Of a DNA stretch of 64,000 bases, positions 42,860 to 51,533 are shown in pieces. Position numbers and translations under genes: made by a program. The stretch's first letter is position 1, and each line of letters starts with the position of its first letter. Source of the DNA: an uncultured Lachnospiraceae bacterium (GTDB taxonomy: Bacteria > Bacillota > Clostridia > Lachnospirales > Lachnospiraceae); contig CANQOK010000001.1 of assembly GCA_947625465.1 (NCBI GenBank), positions 62,001-126,000 on the forward strand. The letters are read 5' to 3'. The notes under the pieces are model-generated. The model saw only the letters and a list, made by a program, of their open reading frames with translations. It was not told the origin of the DNA and made no database searches.

Positions 42860-44344
42860 GTGGAAGAACTGGAAGAGAAGAAAACCGGACAGGAGGATGA
42901 ACAGGAAAAGGAATCAGAAAAGGAAAAAGAATCGGAAAAGGAATCGGAAGAAAGCGTACCTGACAGACCGGACTACGCTACGGAGATTGCGGAAGTCATC
43001 AGAAGCGAAGCCCCGACTGAGCAGATCAGAGAACAGTTAAACGACTACCATGAAAATGATATTGCGGATGCTCTGGAGGAACTGACAACAGAAGAACGAA
43101 AGCGTCTGTACGCGATTCTGGGTGCGGAAGCGACCTCAGATGTGTTTGCCTACCTGGAAGAAGACGTAGGCGCCTATCTGGAAGAACTGGATACGGAACA
43201 TGCGGCTGACATTATCGAGTCCATGGACGCGGACGACGCGATTGACGTATTGGAAGAACTGGAAGACGAACAGCGGGAAGAGCTGATCGAGCTTTTGGAT
43301 GAAGAAGCAAAACAGGATATCGATCTGATTCAGTCCTTTGATGAAGATGAGATCGGAAGCAAGATGACGACCAACTATATTGTCATCCATCGGAATCTTA
43401 CCGTCCGGCAGGCGATGAAGGAACTGATCTCCCAGGCGGCGGAAAATGATAATATTTCCACGCTGTATGTGGTGGCGGAGGATGAGACGTTTTACGGTGC
43501 GATCAGCTTAAACGACCTGATCATTGCCAGAGCTTATACGGAACTGGAAACTCTGATCACCACTTCCTATCCTTATGTATACGCGAATGAACAGATTACG
43601 GAATGTATTGAAGAACTGAAGGATTATTCTGAGGACTCCATTCCTGTCTTGAGTCAGGATAAAAAGCTGCTTGGCATTATCACCTCGCAGGACATCGTAG
43701 AAGTCGTAGATGAAGAGATGAGCGAGGACTACGCGAAGCTGGCCGGTCTGACGGAGGAAGAGGATCTGCAGGAGCCGTTGTCCGCCAGTGTGAAAAAAAG
43801 GATCCCATGGCTGTGCGTCCTGTTGTTCCTCGGACTCGGCGTCTCCACTGTAGTGGGAATGTTTGAAAGCGTTGTGGCGCAGCTGACGCTGGTGGTCAGC
43901 TTCCAGTCCCTGATCCTGGGGATGGCGGGAAATGCCGGAACGCAGTCGCTGGCTGTCACGATCCGTGTGTTAATGGATGACGATTTAAAGACCAGACAGC
44001 GCCGCTCTCTGGTATTAAAGGAAGTGCGGGTTGGACTGACGAACGGTTTTTTGCTGGGAATCGTTACCTTTGCCTGCATCGGGCTTTATGTGCTGTTTGC
44101 AAAAGACCATACGGCTCTGTTTTCCTTTGCGGTTTCTGGCTGCTGCGGACTTTCTCTGATGATCGCCATGGGAATTTCCAGCTTTACCGGAACCATAATT
44201 CCAATTTGCCTGAAGAAGCTGGGCGTGGATCCGGCCGTGGCATCGGGACCGCTGATCAGTACGATCAATGATCTGGTGGCAGTTGTAACCTATTACGGAC
44301 TGGTCTGGACACTGCTGATCAATGTGCTGCAGCTGGTAGAATGA
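42860..44344 (+). CDS. mgtE: Magnesium transporter MgtE
   Basis: A 494-residue Mg2+ channel/transporter. A very acidic, Lys/Glu/Ser low-complexity tail (about residues 1-35) precedes the MgtE N domain (E-E-L-T-x-E-E-R, I-I-E-S-M-D-A-D-D-A-I-D-V), two CBS domains with D-x-S-I-P-V-L and I-I-T-S-Q-D-I-V, and five membrane helices with G-M-A-G-N-A-G-T-Q-S, the pore signature. Mg binding to the N and CBS domains closes the channel. The start is GTG with AGGAGG 8 bases upstream. Confidence 0.95.
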   Translation: MEELEEKKTGQEDEQEKESEKEKESEKESEESVPDRPDYATEIAEVIRSEAPTEQIREQLNDYHENDIADALEELTTEERKRLYAILGAEATSDVFAYLEEDVGAYLEELDTEHAADIIESMDADDAIDVLEELEDEQREELIELLDEEAKQDIDLIQSFDEDEIGSKMTTNYIVIHRNLTVRQAMKELISQAAENDNISTLYVVAEDETFYGAISLNDLIIARAYTELETLITTSYPYVYANEQITECIEELKDYSEDSIPVLSQDKKLLGIITSQDIVEVVDEEMSEDYAKLAGLTEEEDLQEPLSASVKKRIPWLCVLLFLGLGVSTVVGMFESVVAQLTLVVSFQSLILGMAGNAGTQSLAVTIRVLMDDDLKTRQRRSLVLKEVRVGLTNGFLLGIVTFACIGLYVLFAKDHTALFSFAVSGCCGLSLMIAMGISSFTGTIIPICLKKLGVDPAVASGPLISTINDLVAVVTYYGLVWTLLINVLQLVE

Positions 44345-44357
44345 GGATCGCAACAGT

Positions 44358-44867
44358 ATGAAAAATAAAGTTTTAACGCCGGAAGCGTCTGCCCGGCAGG
44401 TGCATCCGATCGAACCGGTCTATGACGCGGATTCCGAGATTTTGATCCTGGGCAGTTTCCCTTCGGTTAAGTCCAGAGAAACGGGTTTTTTTTACGGACA
44501 TCCGCAAAATCGGTTCTGGAAGGTAACTGCCGCCGTATTCGGAGCGGAACCGCCGGTTACCATAGAAGAAAAAAAGAAATTTTTACTGCGGCATAAGATC
44601 GCGGTCTGGGATCTGATCCACTCCTGTGAAATCACAGGATCCTCCGACAGCAGCATTAAAAATGTGGTTGTCAATGATTTAAGTTTGATCCTGAAGCAGG
44701 CGAAGATCCGGCAGATCTATGTCAACGGGAAAAAAGCATTTGCCCTGTATAACCGTTATATGAAAGCGCAGACCGGGCGGGACGCGATCTGTCTGCCGTC
44801 TACAAGTCCCGCAAATGCGGCCTGGACGCAAAAAAAACTGACGGAAGCGTGGAGCGTGATCTTATAA
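44358..44867 (+). CDS. DNA-deoxyinosine glycosylase (UDG superfamily)
   Basis: A 169-residue UDG-fold protein of the hypoxanthine-DNA glycosylase type that removes deaminated adenine from DNA. It has I-L-G-S-F-P-S-V-K-S near residue 31, F-F-Y-G-H-P-Q-N-R-F-W near 46, V-W-D-L-I-H-S-C, and L-P-S-T-S-P-A-N-A, matching family motifs. It lies 13 bases after mgtE. The spoVT promoter region follows. Confidence 0.9.
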   Translation: MKNKVLTPEASARQVHPIEPVYDADSEILILGSFPSVKSRETGFFYGHPQNRFWKVTAAVFGAEPPVTIEEKKKFLLRHKIAVWDLIHSCEITGSSDSSIKNVVVNDLSLILKQAKIRQIYVNGKKAFALYNRYMKAQTGRDAICLPSTSPANAAWTQKKLTEAWSVIL

Positions 44868-44874
44868 GGAAATA

Positions 44875-44905
44875 TGAATAAATTCTTCCATATTTACAGA
44901 TACTA
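44875..44905 (+). promoter_or_regulatory. Putative sigma-G (forespore) promoter of spoVT
   Basis: TGAATA (44875-44880) and GATACTA (44899-44905) are 18 bases apart. The sigma-G consensus is TGAATA and CATACTA, so only the first base of the -10 differs. spoVT is sigma-G dependent in Bacillus. GGAGG and the ATG follow about 40 bases on. Confidence 0.62.
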
Positions 44906-44947
44906 GTTCCGGAAAAGGAAAGTACAGTAATATGGAGGAATTTTTAC

Positions 44948-45499
44948 ATGAAAGCAACAGGAATTGTAAGGCGGATCGACGATCTTGGGCGGGTAGTGAT
45001 CCCGAAAGAAATCAGAAGAACATTACGGATTCGGGAAGGCGATCCGTTAGAAATCTTTACGGACCGGGAAGGAGAAATCATCTTAAAGAAGTATTCCCCC
45101 ATCGGTGAGATCGGCGAATATGCCAAACAGTACGCGGAAAGCATGGGAACTGTCAGCAACTGCGGCGTAGTCATTACGGACCGGGATCAGATCATCGCCG
45201 CGTCCGGAACCGGCAGAAAAGATCTGCTGGGGAAGCGGATCAGTTCATCTATGGAAGAAGTTATGGAAGCGAGAGAGGTGGTAGATACCACCAGCCATAA
45301 ACAGCCGTCGATTGCCCTGACAGACAGCGACGAGTACGGGAAAACCACTTCCCAGATCATTTATCCGATCATCAGCGAGGGTGATATCACCGGGGCAGTC
45401 GCTATTTTAGAAAAGGAAAACGGCAGCGTGATTGGAGAGACGGAGCGAAAACTGGCAAAAGTGGCGGCGGAATTTCTGGGAAAACAGATGGAGAACTAG
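44948..45499 (+). CDS. spoVT: Stage V sporulation regulator SpoVT
   Basis: A 183-residue transcription factor of the forespore. The N-terminal AbrB-type swapped-hairpin domain (V-R-R-I-D-D-L-G-R-V-V-I-P-K-E-I-R-R) binds DNA; the C-terminal GAF-like domain (about 60-180) dimerises and may bind a ligand. Length and sequence fit SpoVT rather than the shorter AbrB. It has GGAGG before the ATG and a sigma-G-like promoter. Confidence 0.96.
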   Translation: MKATGIVRRIDDLGRVVIPKEIRRTLRIREGDPLEIFTDREGEIILKKYSPIGEIGEYAKQYAESMGTVSNCGVVITDRDQIIAASGTGRKDLLGKRISSSMEEVMEAREVVDTTSHKQPSIALTDSDEYGKTTSQIIYPIISEGDITGAVAILEKENGSVIGETERKLAKVAAEFLGKQMEN

Positions 45500-45549
45500 A
45501 AAAAAGCCTTAAAAAATATAGGGAAAGCGCCAGAAGCGGCATAAATCAG

Positions 45550-45578
45550 TTGACAAATTCGGAGAATAATAGTATAAA
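45550..45578 (+). promoter_or_regulatory. Strong sigma-A promoter of hup
   Basis: TTGACA (45550-45555) and TATAAA (45573-45578) with a 17-base spacer, nearly consensus, as expected for an abundant DNA-binding protein. Confidence 0.85.
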
Positions 45579-45635
45579 TATTGAAGAAGGTAATACCAAG
45601 TTTTATCTATTATATTGATTAGGAGGAAATTCAGA

Positions 45636-45908
45636 ATGAACAAAACCGAATTTGTGGCAGCAATTGCTGATAAGACAGAATTATCGAAGAAAGATGCTGA
45701 GAAAGCAGTAAAGGCATTTGTTGAAGTTGTTACCGAAGAATTAAAGAAGGGTGAGAAGATTCAGTTAGTAGGCTTTGGTACATTTGAAGTTGTCAGCAGA
45801 CCTGCAAGAACCGGCAGAAACCCTATGACAGGCAAGGAGATCAAGATCGAAGCTTCTAAGTCACCGAAGTTTAAGGCAGGCAAGGCATTAAAGGATGCTG
45901 TTAACTAA
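45636..45908 (+). CDS. hup: DNA-binding protein HU
   Basis: A 90-residue nucleoid protein. M-N-K-T-E-F-V-A-A-I-A, G-F-G-T-F-E-V, and R-x-G-R-N-P-M-T-G-K-E with the DNA-clamping Pro arm are the HU signature. AGGAGG lies 9 bases before ATG 45636. Codon use (many AAG, GAA and TTA) differs from neighbours, typical of a highly expressed gene. It has its own promoter and terminator. Confidence 0.98.
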   Translation: MNKTEFVAAIADKTELSKKDAEKAVKAFVEVVTEELKKGEKIQLVGFGTFEVVSRPARTGRNPMTGKEIKIEASKSPKFKAGKALKDAVN

Positions 45909-45934
45909 GATGATTTTTTGATCGAAATGATACG

Positions 45935-45996
45935 GGAAGCCGCTGCAAATGATTCTAATACGAAGGAATAGGATTATTTGCAGCGGTTTCCTTTTA
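45935..45996 (+). terminator. Terminator after hup
   Basis: GGAAGCCGCTGCAAAT (45935-45950) pairs with ATTTGCAGCGGTTTCC (45976-45991, one G-T), with T-rich CTTTT after it; the loop is 25 bases. rqcP begins 42 bases later. Confidence 0.85.
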
Positions 45997-46037
45997 TCTT
46001 ACCGAAAAATATCGGTTTTTGGTTCATGGAGGAAGTT

Positions 46038-46277
46038 ATGCGTTTGGATAAATATCTGAAAGTATCCCGGCTGATCAAACGGCGGACGGTTGCCAATGAG
46101 GCCTGTGACGCAGGCAGGGTTCTGGTCAATGAGAAACCGGCGAAGGCGTCCCTCAGTGTGAAGGCCGGGGATATCATAGAGATCCGGTTCGGCAACCGCA
46201 ATGTAAAGGTGGAAGTGCTGGATGTGAGCGAAACCGTGAAAAAGGAAGAAGCAAAAGAATTATATCGGTATCTGTAG
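46038..46277 (+). CDS. rqcP: Ribosome quality control S4-domain protein RqcP (YabO)
   Basis: A 79-residue S4 RNA-binding protein, M-R-L-D-K-Y-L-K-V-S-R-L-I-K-R-R-T, close to RqcP/YabO of Bacillus, which with RqcH adds Ala tails on stalled 50S subunits. ATG 46038 has GGAGGA upstream, and the longer frame lies in the hup terminator. The rqcP-yabP-yabQ-divIC order is as in Bacillus. Confidence 0.93.
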   Translation: MRLDKYLKVSRLIKRRTVANEACDAGRVLVNEKPAKASLSVKAGDIIEIRFGNRNVKVEVLDVSETVKKEEAKELYRYL

Positions 46278-46286
46278 GCCGGGACG

Positions 46287-46315
46287 GTATAAAATTCGTA
46301 TATGCCTCATATGTT
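46287..46315 (+). promoter_or_regulatory. Weak sigma-E-like promoter of yabP-yabQ
   Basis: GTATAAA (46287-46293) and CATATGTT (46308-46315) are 14 bases apart. Spacing and 6 of 8 -10 bases fit the mother-cell sigma-E pattern; the -35 is poor. yabP is sigma-E controlled in Bacillus. Confidence 0.4.
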
Positions 46316-46354
46316 TAACCAGACAGCGCAAAGCGCTTCGGACAGGAGGTATAT

Positions 46355-46639
46355 ATGGAAGAGATCAAAAATACCGGAAAACACAGTCTGGCATTTGCCG
46401 GCAGACAGAACGGAACCGTGACTGGCGTGCTGGATGTTATTTCCTTTGATATGAACAGCGTGCTGCTGGAGACGACACAGGGAATGCTTACCGTGAAAGG
46501 CGCGGATTTACATGTGAGCCGGCTGAATCTGGACAAGGGCGAGGTTGATATAGACGGACAGGTGGACAGCCTGGCTTACAGCGAGGTCCATCAGCTTCAT
46601 AAGAAAGGGACGTCTTTCTTCGGAAGACTGTTTCAGTAG
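46355..46639 (+). CDS. yabP: Sporulation protein YabP
   Basis: A 94-residue YabP/YqfC-type protein needed for spore formation in Bacillus. It has N-R-x-x-L-x-I-type features altered to M-E-E-I-K-N-T-G-K-H-S-L-A and the later beta-rich V-L-D-V-I-S-F-D and L-T-V-K-G-A-D-L-H-V. GGAGGTATAT precedes the ATG. It is followed by yabQ after 8 bases. Confidence 0.93.
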   Translation: MEEIKNTGKHSLAFAGRQNGTVTGVLDVISFDMNSVLLETTQGMLTVKGADLHVSRLNLDKGEVDIDGQVDSLAYSEVHQLHKKGTSFFGRLFQ

Positions 46640-46647
46640 GTGCCGGC

Positions 46648-47064
46648 ATGGATTTTGAAATCGTACTGGAAGTAGACCTGTTCTTCTGGTCTGCGGTTAC
46701 AGGCGTATGCCTGATGGCGGCCTATGATGTGATCCGGGCGTGGAGACGGCTGCTGATACATAAAAAAGCGGCTGTGATTCTGGAAGATGTTCTGTTCTGG
46801 ACTCTGGCAGCCGTCGCGGTTTTCCTGCTCTTATTTTTCCAAAACAACGGCATCATCCGCTGGTACGCGATCGCGGCTGTCGGAATCGGGATGCTGGTGT
46901 TTGAGGTATTGCTGGGACAGTGGTTTATAAAATTTATAAATTTCCTCTTAAAACCATTGCAAAAGATGAGAAAAAAATATAGAATAAAGAAAATGAAAAA
47001 GCAGGCGGAGAAGCAAAAGCAGCCGAAGAAACAAAAGCAGGATAAGGAAAGTGTGAATTCGTGA
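46648..47064 (+). CDS. yabQ: Spore cortex protein YabQ
   Basis: A 138-residue membrane protein of the YabQ family, required for spore cortex in Bacillus. There are three or so hydrophobic segments: L-F-F-W-S-A-V-T-G-V near residue 11, V-L-F-W-T-L-A-A-V-A near 49, and I-A-A-V-G-I-G-M-L-V-F near 74. The C-terminus is a very basic Lys/Gln tail. It overlaps the divIC-like gene by 4 bases. Confidence 0.9.
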   Translation: MDFEIVLEVDLFFWSAVTGVCLMAAYDVIRAWRRLLIHKKAAVILEDVLFWTLAAVAVFLLLFFQNNGIIRWYAIAAVGIGMLVFEVLLGQWFIKFINFLLKPLQKMRKKYRIKKMKKQAEKQKQPKKQKQDKESVNS

Positions 47065-47390
47065 GGGTTGTTGAATCTAAGAAAACTTCAGGAAGAAAGA
47101 AAAACTCCGGCCGCGGCAGCAACCGGCTGGGAATCATTGCCATAACCTGTGTGGTAGTGATCTTTGGGCTGGTTTTATTTTATAATACGCAGCAGTCTAA
47201 GAAAGAGCTTCAGGAGCTGGAGCAGCAGGAATCCGTGCTTCAGGTGGAACTGGAGGAGCAGCAGACGCGCCGGGATGAACTGGAAGAACAGCGGATTTAT
47301 GTGCAGACCAAGAAGTACGTAGAAGAAATGGCTAAGAAATTCGGTCTGGTCTATCCGGGTGAGATCATATTTAAGCCGAAAGAAGACTGA
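47061..47390 (+). CDS. divIC: Septum formation protein DivIC/FtsL-like
   Basis: A 109-residue bitopic membrane protein of the FtsB/DivIC family. A basic N-terminal tail (K-K-T-S-G-R-K-K-N-S-G-R), one helix (I-I-A-I-T-C-V-V-V-I-F-G-L-V), and a coiled coil of Glu/Gln heptads follow, ending A-K-K-F-G-L-V-Y-P-G-E, typical of the family. It joins the divisome at the septum. Start GTG overlaps the yabQ stop (GTGA). Confidence 0.9.
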   Translation: MRVVESKKTSGRKKNSGRGSNRLGIIAITCVVVIFGLVLFYNTQQSKKELQELEQQESVLQVELEEQQTRRDELEEQRIYVQTKKYVEEMAKKFGLVYPGEIIFKPKED

Positions 47391-47418
47391 CTGCAGACGG
47401 CGTCTAAAGGGAAATATT

Positions 47419-47460
47419 GCTCTTTAAAGAACGGGAAACCGTACTTTAAGGAGCTTTTTT
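47419..47460 (+). terminator. Terminator after divIC
   Basis: GCTCTTTAAAG (47419-47429) pairs with CTTTAAGGAGC (47444-47454) with an inner ACGG/CCGT stem closed by a GAAA tetraloop, followed by TTTTTT. Confidence 0.85.
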
Positions 47461-47598
47461 ATTTGCATAAGATCACGGCTTCCGAAGCGCGGCAGCGTTT
47501 CGCTTAATTTCCTAAATAAGATTATCTCCGTCGAAACGATTCAAAACAGAGATTTCCGGGCTTTCTGTCTAAATCTTTTTTGATTTCCGACTGTAAAA

Positions 47599-47631
47599 AT
47601 GACAAAAAATCATAGGCAAACCCGTTATAAT
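47599..47631 (+). promoter_or_regulatory. spoIIE promoter with 21-base spacing, possible Spo0A boxes upstream
   Basis: The 337-base gap (47391-47727) holds the divIC terminator and this promoter. ATGACA (47599-47604) and TATAAT (47626-47631) are 21 bases apart, too far for ordinary sigma-A but like the Spo0A-dependent spoIIE and spoIIG promoters of Bacillus. Single-mismatch 0A boxes (TGTCGAA) occur at 47529-47535 (CGTCGAA) and 47566-47572 (TGTCTAA). Confidence 0.55.
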
Positions 47632-47727
47632 GGCGTTTGTATCGCGGAACCGCCGGGCAGAACGGGCTGCCTGTGAGGGAAGACAACTTCAATAAGGGGA
47701 ACGCAGAAATGGAGGAAGAAAGAAAAG

Positions 47728-50055
47728 ATGAAGGGAAAAATCTGGAAAGGAACGATGTTACAAATGATAATGGCGGTATTGGCAGGAACTATGTTTTATT
47801 CCTATTATCCGGTGGGGATCTCATTTTTCAGCGCGCTGCAGATGACGCCGGGAATGGGAGCGCTGGCGTGGCCGGCGGCAGTATTGGGTATGAGCGCAGA
47901 CGGGGACTGGATGAATGCTGTGAAGGGAAGCGTGATCTGCGCGGTGATCTGGAGCCTGATTCAGATCGTAGAAAAAGCAACGGGGAAACAGGAAAATAAG
48001 TACATAACGGCTGCAATAGCCGGAATCAGCATTACGGGAATGGAATATGCTTCCATGTCGATGGAACGGCAGATGGCATGGTATCCGCAAAGCCTTCCCC
48101 AATGGGGGCAATGGCTGATCCCCTTGGGACTGGGCGCGTTAACCTTTTGCCTTACGATCATTTTTCGTGTAGCAGTCCGGGTGATCTGGTCGGATGAGGA
48201 AAGCAGGATTTTCGGAAATGAAGAGATTGTCAGCATCGGTATCATTATCGGACTGCTGGTCTACAGACTGGGAAATGTCAGCCTGTGGGGCTTTTCTCCG
48301 ATGGAAGCATTCGCATTTTTTATCATTGCGTTTACAGCTTATAAATACGGAGCCGCCATTGGCGGGCTGATCGGAATCGGCAGCGGACTGGTCGTTACGA
48401 TCGTGACCGGACAAATCTCATTTTTGGGATTGTTGGGGCTGGCCGGCGTCCTGGCAGGAAGCTTCCGGCAGCTGACTCGGTTCGGAACGGTTGTAGGCTT
48501 GGGGGCAGCGGTAGTATTAGGCGGGCTTCTCTTTGAACAGGCGTTATTTGGCCGTGTATGGGTACAGGGATTTGTGATTGGGGCGGGAGCATTTTTACTG
48601 ATGCCGCCAAAGCTGCTGCACCGGGTTTCAATCGATATGCAGCCGGTATATCTGACGGCAGCCAGCGCGGAGACAAAAGAGTATAAATTGGGACAGGCAG
48701 CAGAATCTTTTTTGCATTTATCCAACAGTTTCGGGCAGTTCCCGTCCAAAAAGCCGGGATTTACCTATGAAGAAGTGGAAAAGATGGTGGACGAGGTTTC
48801 AGCGAAATACTGCAGAAACTGTACGAGATGGGATCTCTGCTGGGCACAGGGAAAATACGAAGCTTATAAGGAAACATCGGAATTGTTCCGTGTGGCAGGC
48901 AAACGGGGAACCGTATACCTGACGGACGTACCGCAGGAATTTGCGGAGCGGTGCCGGAATGTATACGGGCTGGTTGCGGAAGTCAATCATTTAATGGAGC
49001 GTTCCAGAATGAGTCTGCTGTGGCATAACCGCCTGGTAGATTCCAAACTGGCGATCGCGGCGCAGCTGAAAGAAGTATCCGGTATCCTGCAGGAGTTTTC
49101 CAAAGGAGAAGCATCCATGATGCGGCTGACGGAGGAGCAGGAAGATTTTATCCGTCTGCAGATGAAAGGGAAAAAACTTCTGCTGGAGCGGATCCAGATA
49201 TGGGAAACCAGAAACGGACGAACGGAGATCTCTCTGGTGACCCGGGCAATGCGAGGCGCCTGCGTACCGGTGCGGGAAATGGAACTCATTTTGGAATCTG
49301 CGCTGGAAAAACAGCTGCGGCTTGGCAGCAACCATAAAAATATGATCGGAGCAGATCTGGTGAATCTCCATTTTCTGGAAGATATTCATTACAGGCTTTT
49401 ATTTGGAACGGCAAAGAAGGCAAAAGGAGAAGAACAAATATCCGGGGATAACTTCGGATTTACCCAGTTAAACTGCGGACAGACACTGATGACGATATCC
49501 GACGGTATGGGACACGGGCAAAAAGCCTATACGGAGAGCGAGACGATCATTGAATTGCTGGAGCAGATGCTGGAGAGCGGTTTTCGGGAAGAAGTGGCGC
49601 TGAAACTGGTGAATTTGATGCTGATGGTTAATTCGGACGCCGGAAATACGGCTACTGTGGATATGGGTGTGATCGATCAGTATACCGGAATCTGCGACTT
49701 TATCAAAATGGGAGCGGCGCCTACCTTTATCCGGCATAACGGATGGGTAGAAATGATAAAGTCCACTTCTCTTCCCATAGGGATCCTGGAATCCGTGGAT
49801 TACGAACGGATCACCAGAAAATTGTGTGACGGGGATATGATCGTTATGGTATCGGACGGGATTGTAGAGGCGATCCCGGGTGAAAATAAGGAGGCGGCAT
49901 TATGTGAAATCGTACAGCAGATCGATGAAGTCAATCCGAAAGAATTTGCGGCCCGGCTGATGCATATGACAGAGCAGGAGACGGCGGCGGACGATATGAC
50001 CGTTCTGGTCGGCGCCGTCTGGGGAAATCCGCCGGAAGGCATGGAAATTACTTGA
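47728..50055 (+). CDS. spoIIE: Stage II sporulation protein E (sigma-F activating phosphatase)
   Basis: A 775-residue protein. The N-terminal 290 residues are many membrane helices, followed by a regulatory domain with a C-R-N-C-x-x-W-D-L-C cluster, and a C-terminal PP2C domain (about 575-770): S-D-G-M-G-H-G with metal Asp, and S-D-G-I-V-E near 710. SpoIIE dephosphorylates SpoIIAA at the septum to release sigma-F in the forespore. GGAGGAAG lies 9 bases before the ATG. Another reading frame overlapping its start (47637-47999) is not a gene. Confidence 0.97.
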   Translation: MKGKIWKGTMLQMIMAVLAGTMFYSYYPVGISFFSALQMTPGMGALAWPAAVLGMSADGDWMNAVKGSVICAVIWSLIQIVEKATGKQENKYITAAIAGISITGMEYASMSMERQMAWYPQSLPQWGQWLIPLGLGALTFCLTIIFRVAVRVIWSDEESRIFGNEEIVSIGIIIGLLVYRLGNVSLWGFSPMEAFAFFIIAFTAYKYGAAIGGLIGIGSGLVVTIVTGQISFLGLLGLAGVLAGSFRQLTRFGTVVGLGAAVVLGGLLFEQALFGRVWVQGFVIGAGAFLLMPPKLLHRVSIDMQPVYLTAASAETKEYKLGQAAESFLHLSNSFGQFPSKKPGFTYEEVEKMVDEVSAKYCRNCTRWDLCWAQGKYEAYKETSELFRVAGKRGTVYLTDVPQEFAERCRNVYGLVAEVNHLMERSRMSLLWHNRLVDSKLAIAAQLKEVSGILQEFSKGEASMMRLTEEQEDFIRLQMKGKKLLLERIQIWETRNGRTEISLVTRAMRGACVPVREMELILESALEKQLRLGSNHKNMIGADLVNLHFLEDIHYRLLFGTAKKAKGEEQISGDNFGFTQLNCGQTLMTISDGMGHGQKAYTESETIIELLEQMLESGFREEVALKLVNLMLMVNSDAGNTATVDMGVIDQYTGICDFIKMGAAPTFIRHNGWVEMIKSTSLPIGILESVDYERITRKLCDGDMIVMVSDGIVEAIPGENKEAALCEIVQQIDEVNPKEFAARLMHMTEQETAADDMTVLVGAVWGNPPEGMEIT

Positions 50056-50087
50056 GTTTCCAAAGTAATTGTGATAAACTCGGTTTT

Positions 50088-51530
50088 ATGGAAACGGAAT
50101 TTTTGGCATATATGCGGAAAAACAATTACATAGAAGCAGGAGACGGAATTCTGGCCGGCGTTTCAGGCGGCGCAGATTCCGTCTGTTTGTTATTGCTGCT
50201 GCATCGGCTTCAGGAAGAGATCCCCTTCACCCTGGCGGCTGCCCATGTCAATCATGGGATCCGCGGAGAGAGTGCCGGCAGAGACCAGAAGTTCGTGGAG
50301 GAATTGTGCGCCGGACTGGGAATCCCCTGTTATGTGGAAACGCAGAATGTACCTGCCCTGGCGGCCATGTGGCATAAGTCGGAGGAAGAAGCGGGCAGAG
50401 AGGTGCGGTATCGTTTTTTTAAACGGCTGTGCAGAGAGCACGGCTTTCAAAAGGCGGCGGTGGCGCATAATCGGGACGATAATATGGAAACCGTCCTGCA
50501 TAACCTGTTTCGGGGGACCGGAATCGACGGTATGACAGGGATTCCATCGGACCGGCCCGGACTGATCCGGCCGCTGCTTCCGTTTTCCCGCGTGCAGATC
50601 GAAACCTATTTAAAACAGAGAAATCAGTCGTTTTGTACAGATGAATCCAATGCGGATCTGCATTATACAAGAAATAAGATCCGGAATCTGGTGATGCCTG
50701 CGGTAAGGCAGATCAATGCGCGGGCAGAGGAACACATTCTGGAGTTTGGCAGTCAGGCGGCAGAGATCGCGGATTATCTGAACCGGCAGAGCCGCAGCGC
50801 CCTGCTGCGATATACCGGACAGCCGGCACCCATACTGCCGGGCCGGGAAGAGGAATCGGGCACCGTCCTGCTGACGGAGCCGCTGCGGCAGGAGCATCCG
50901 GTCATTCAGAAACGGGTGATCCGGGAGTGGATCTTCCGGCTGGCAGGTCAGGCAAAGGATATTTCGGCGGTGCATGTGGAGCTTGTACTGGAGCTGTGGG
51001 AAAAACAGACCGGACGGCAGGTCAGTCTGCCGTATCGGCTGACGGCAAGGCGCAGCTATGACGGAATTGTACTGGAAAAGACTTCCGATCAGGCAGCCGA
51101 AGATCCGAAAATAGAAACCGTCGGTCAGGAGGAAATCCGGATTCCGGATCTTTCAGATGGGCGTCCATTTGTCTGTGATCTGCATGGAAATCGCTTTATT
51201 TTGCAGATAAAGTGTGAAAAAATTCAAAATCTTCCGCAAAAAATGTATACGAAATGGCTGGATTATGATAAAATAGAAAGGCCGCTGGCAATTCGGTATC
51301 CCTGTAAGAACGATTATCTGGTGATCAATGAGGCCGGCGATCGAAAGAAACTCAGGCGTTATCTGATCGATGAAAAGATTCCCGCAGAGGAACGGGCCTG
51401 CCTGCCGGTACTGGCGGACGGCAGTCATATCCTCTGGGTGATCGGTCATCGGATCAGCGCGTATTACAGGATAACAAAAGAAACCCATCGTGTACTGGAA
51501 GTACAGTGGAAGAAGGAACAGGAGAGATAA
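50088..51530 (+). CDS. tilS: tRNA(Ile)-lysidine synthetase
   Basis: A 480-residue enzyme that attaches Lys to C34 of tRNA-Ile(CAU), changing its decoding and charging. The P-loop is V-S-G-G-A-D-S near residue 25, with A-A-H-V-N-H-G-I-R and H-N-R-D-D-N typical of TilS; the C-terminal domain reaches L-P-V-L-A-D-G. ATG 50088 gives the usual N-terminus but has no clear ribosome binding site. A TTG at 50052 overlapping the spoIIE stop is the alternative. Confidence 0.94.
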   Translation: METEFLAYMRKNNYIEAGDGILAGVSGGADSVCLLLLLHRLQEEIPFTLAAAHVNHGIRGESAGRDQKFVEELCAGLGIPCYVETQNVPALAAMWHKSEEEAGREVRYRFFKRLCREHGFQKAAVAHNRDDNMETVLHNLFRGTGIDGMTGIPSDRPGLIRPLLPFSRVQIETYLKQRNQSFCTDESNADLHYTRNKIRNLVMPAVRQINARAEEHILEFGSQAAEIADYLNRQSRSALLRYTGQPAPILPGREEESGTVLLTEPLRQEHPVIQKRVIREWIFRLAGQAKDISAVHVELVLELWEKQTGRQVSLPYRLTARRSYDGIVLEKTSDQAAEDPKIETVGQEEIRIPDLSDGRPFVCDLHGNRFILQIKCEKIQNLPQKMYTKWLDYDKIERPLAIRYPCKNDYLVINEAGDRKKLRRYLIDEKIPAEERACLPVLADGSHILWVIGHRISAYYRITKETHRVLEVQWKKEQER

Positions 51531-51533
51531 CAG

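Noticed and set aside
47637..47999. 120-codon open frame at the spoIIE start
   Set aside because: It overlaps the spoIIE start in another frame, and its start overlaps the promoter zone; the ribosome binding site belongs to spoIIE.
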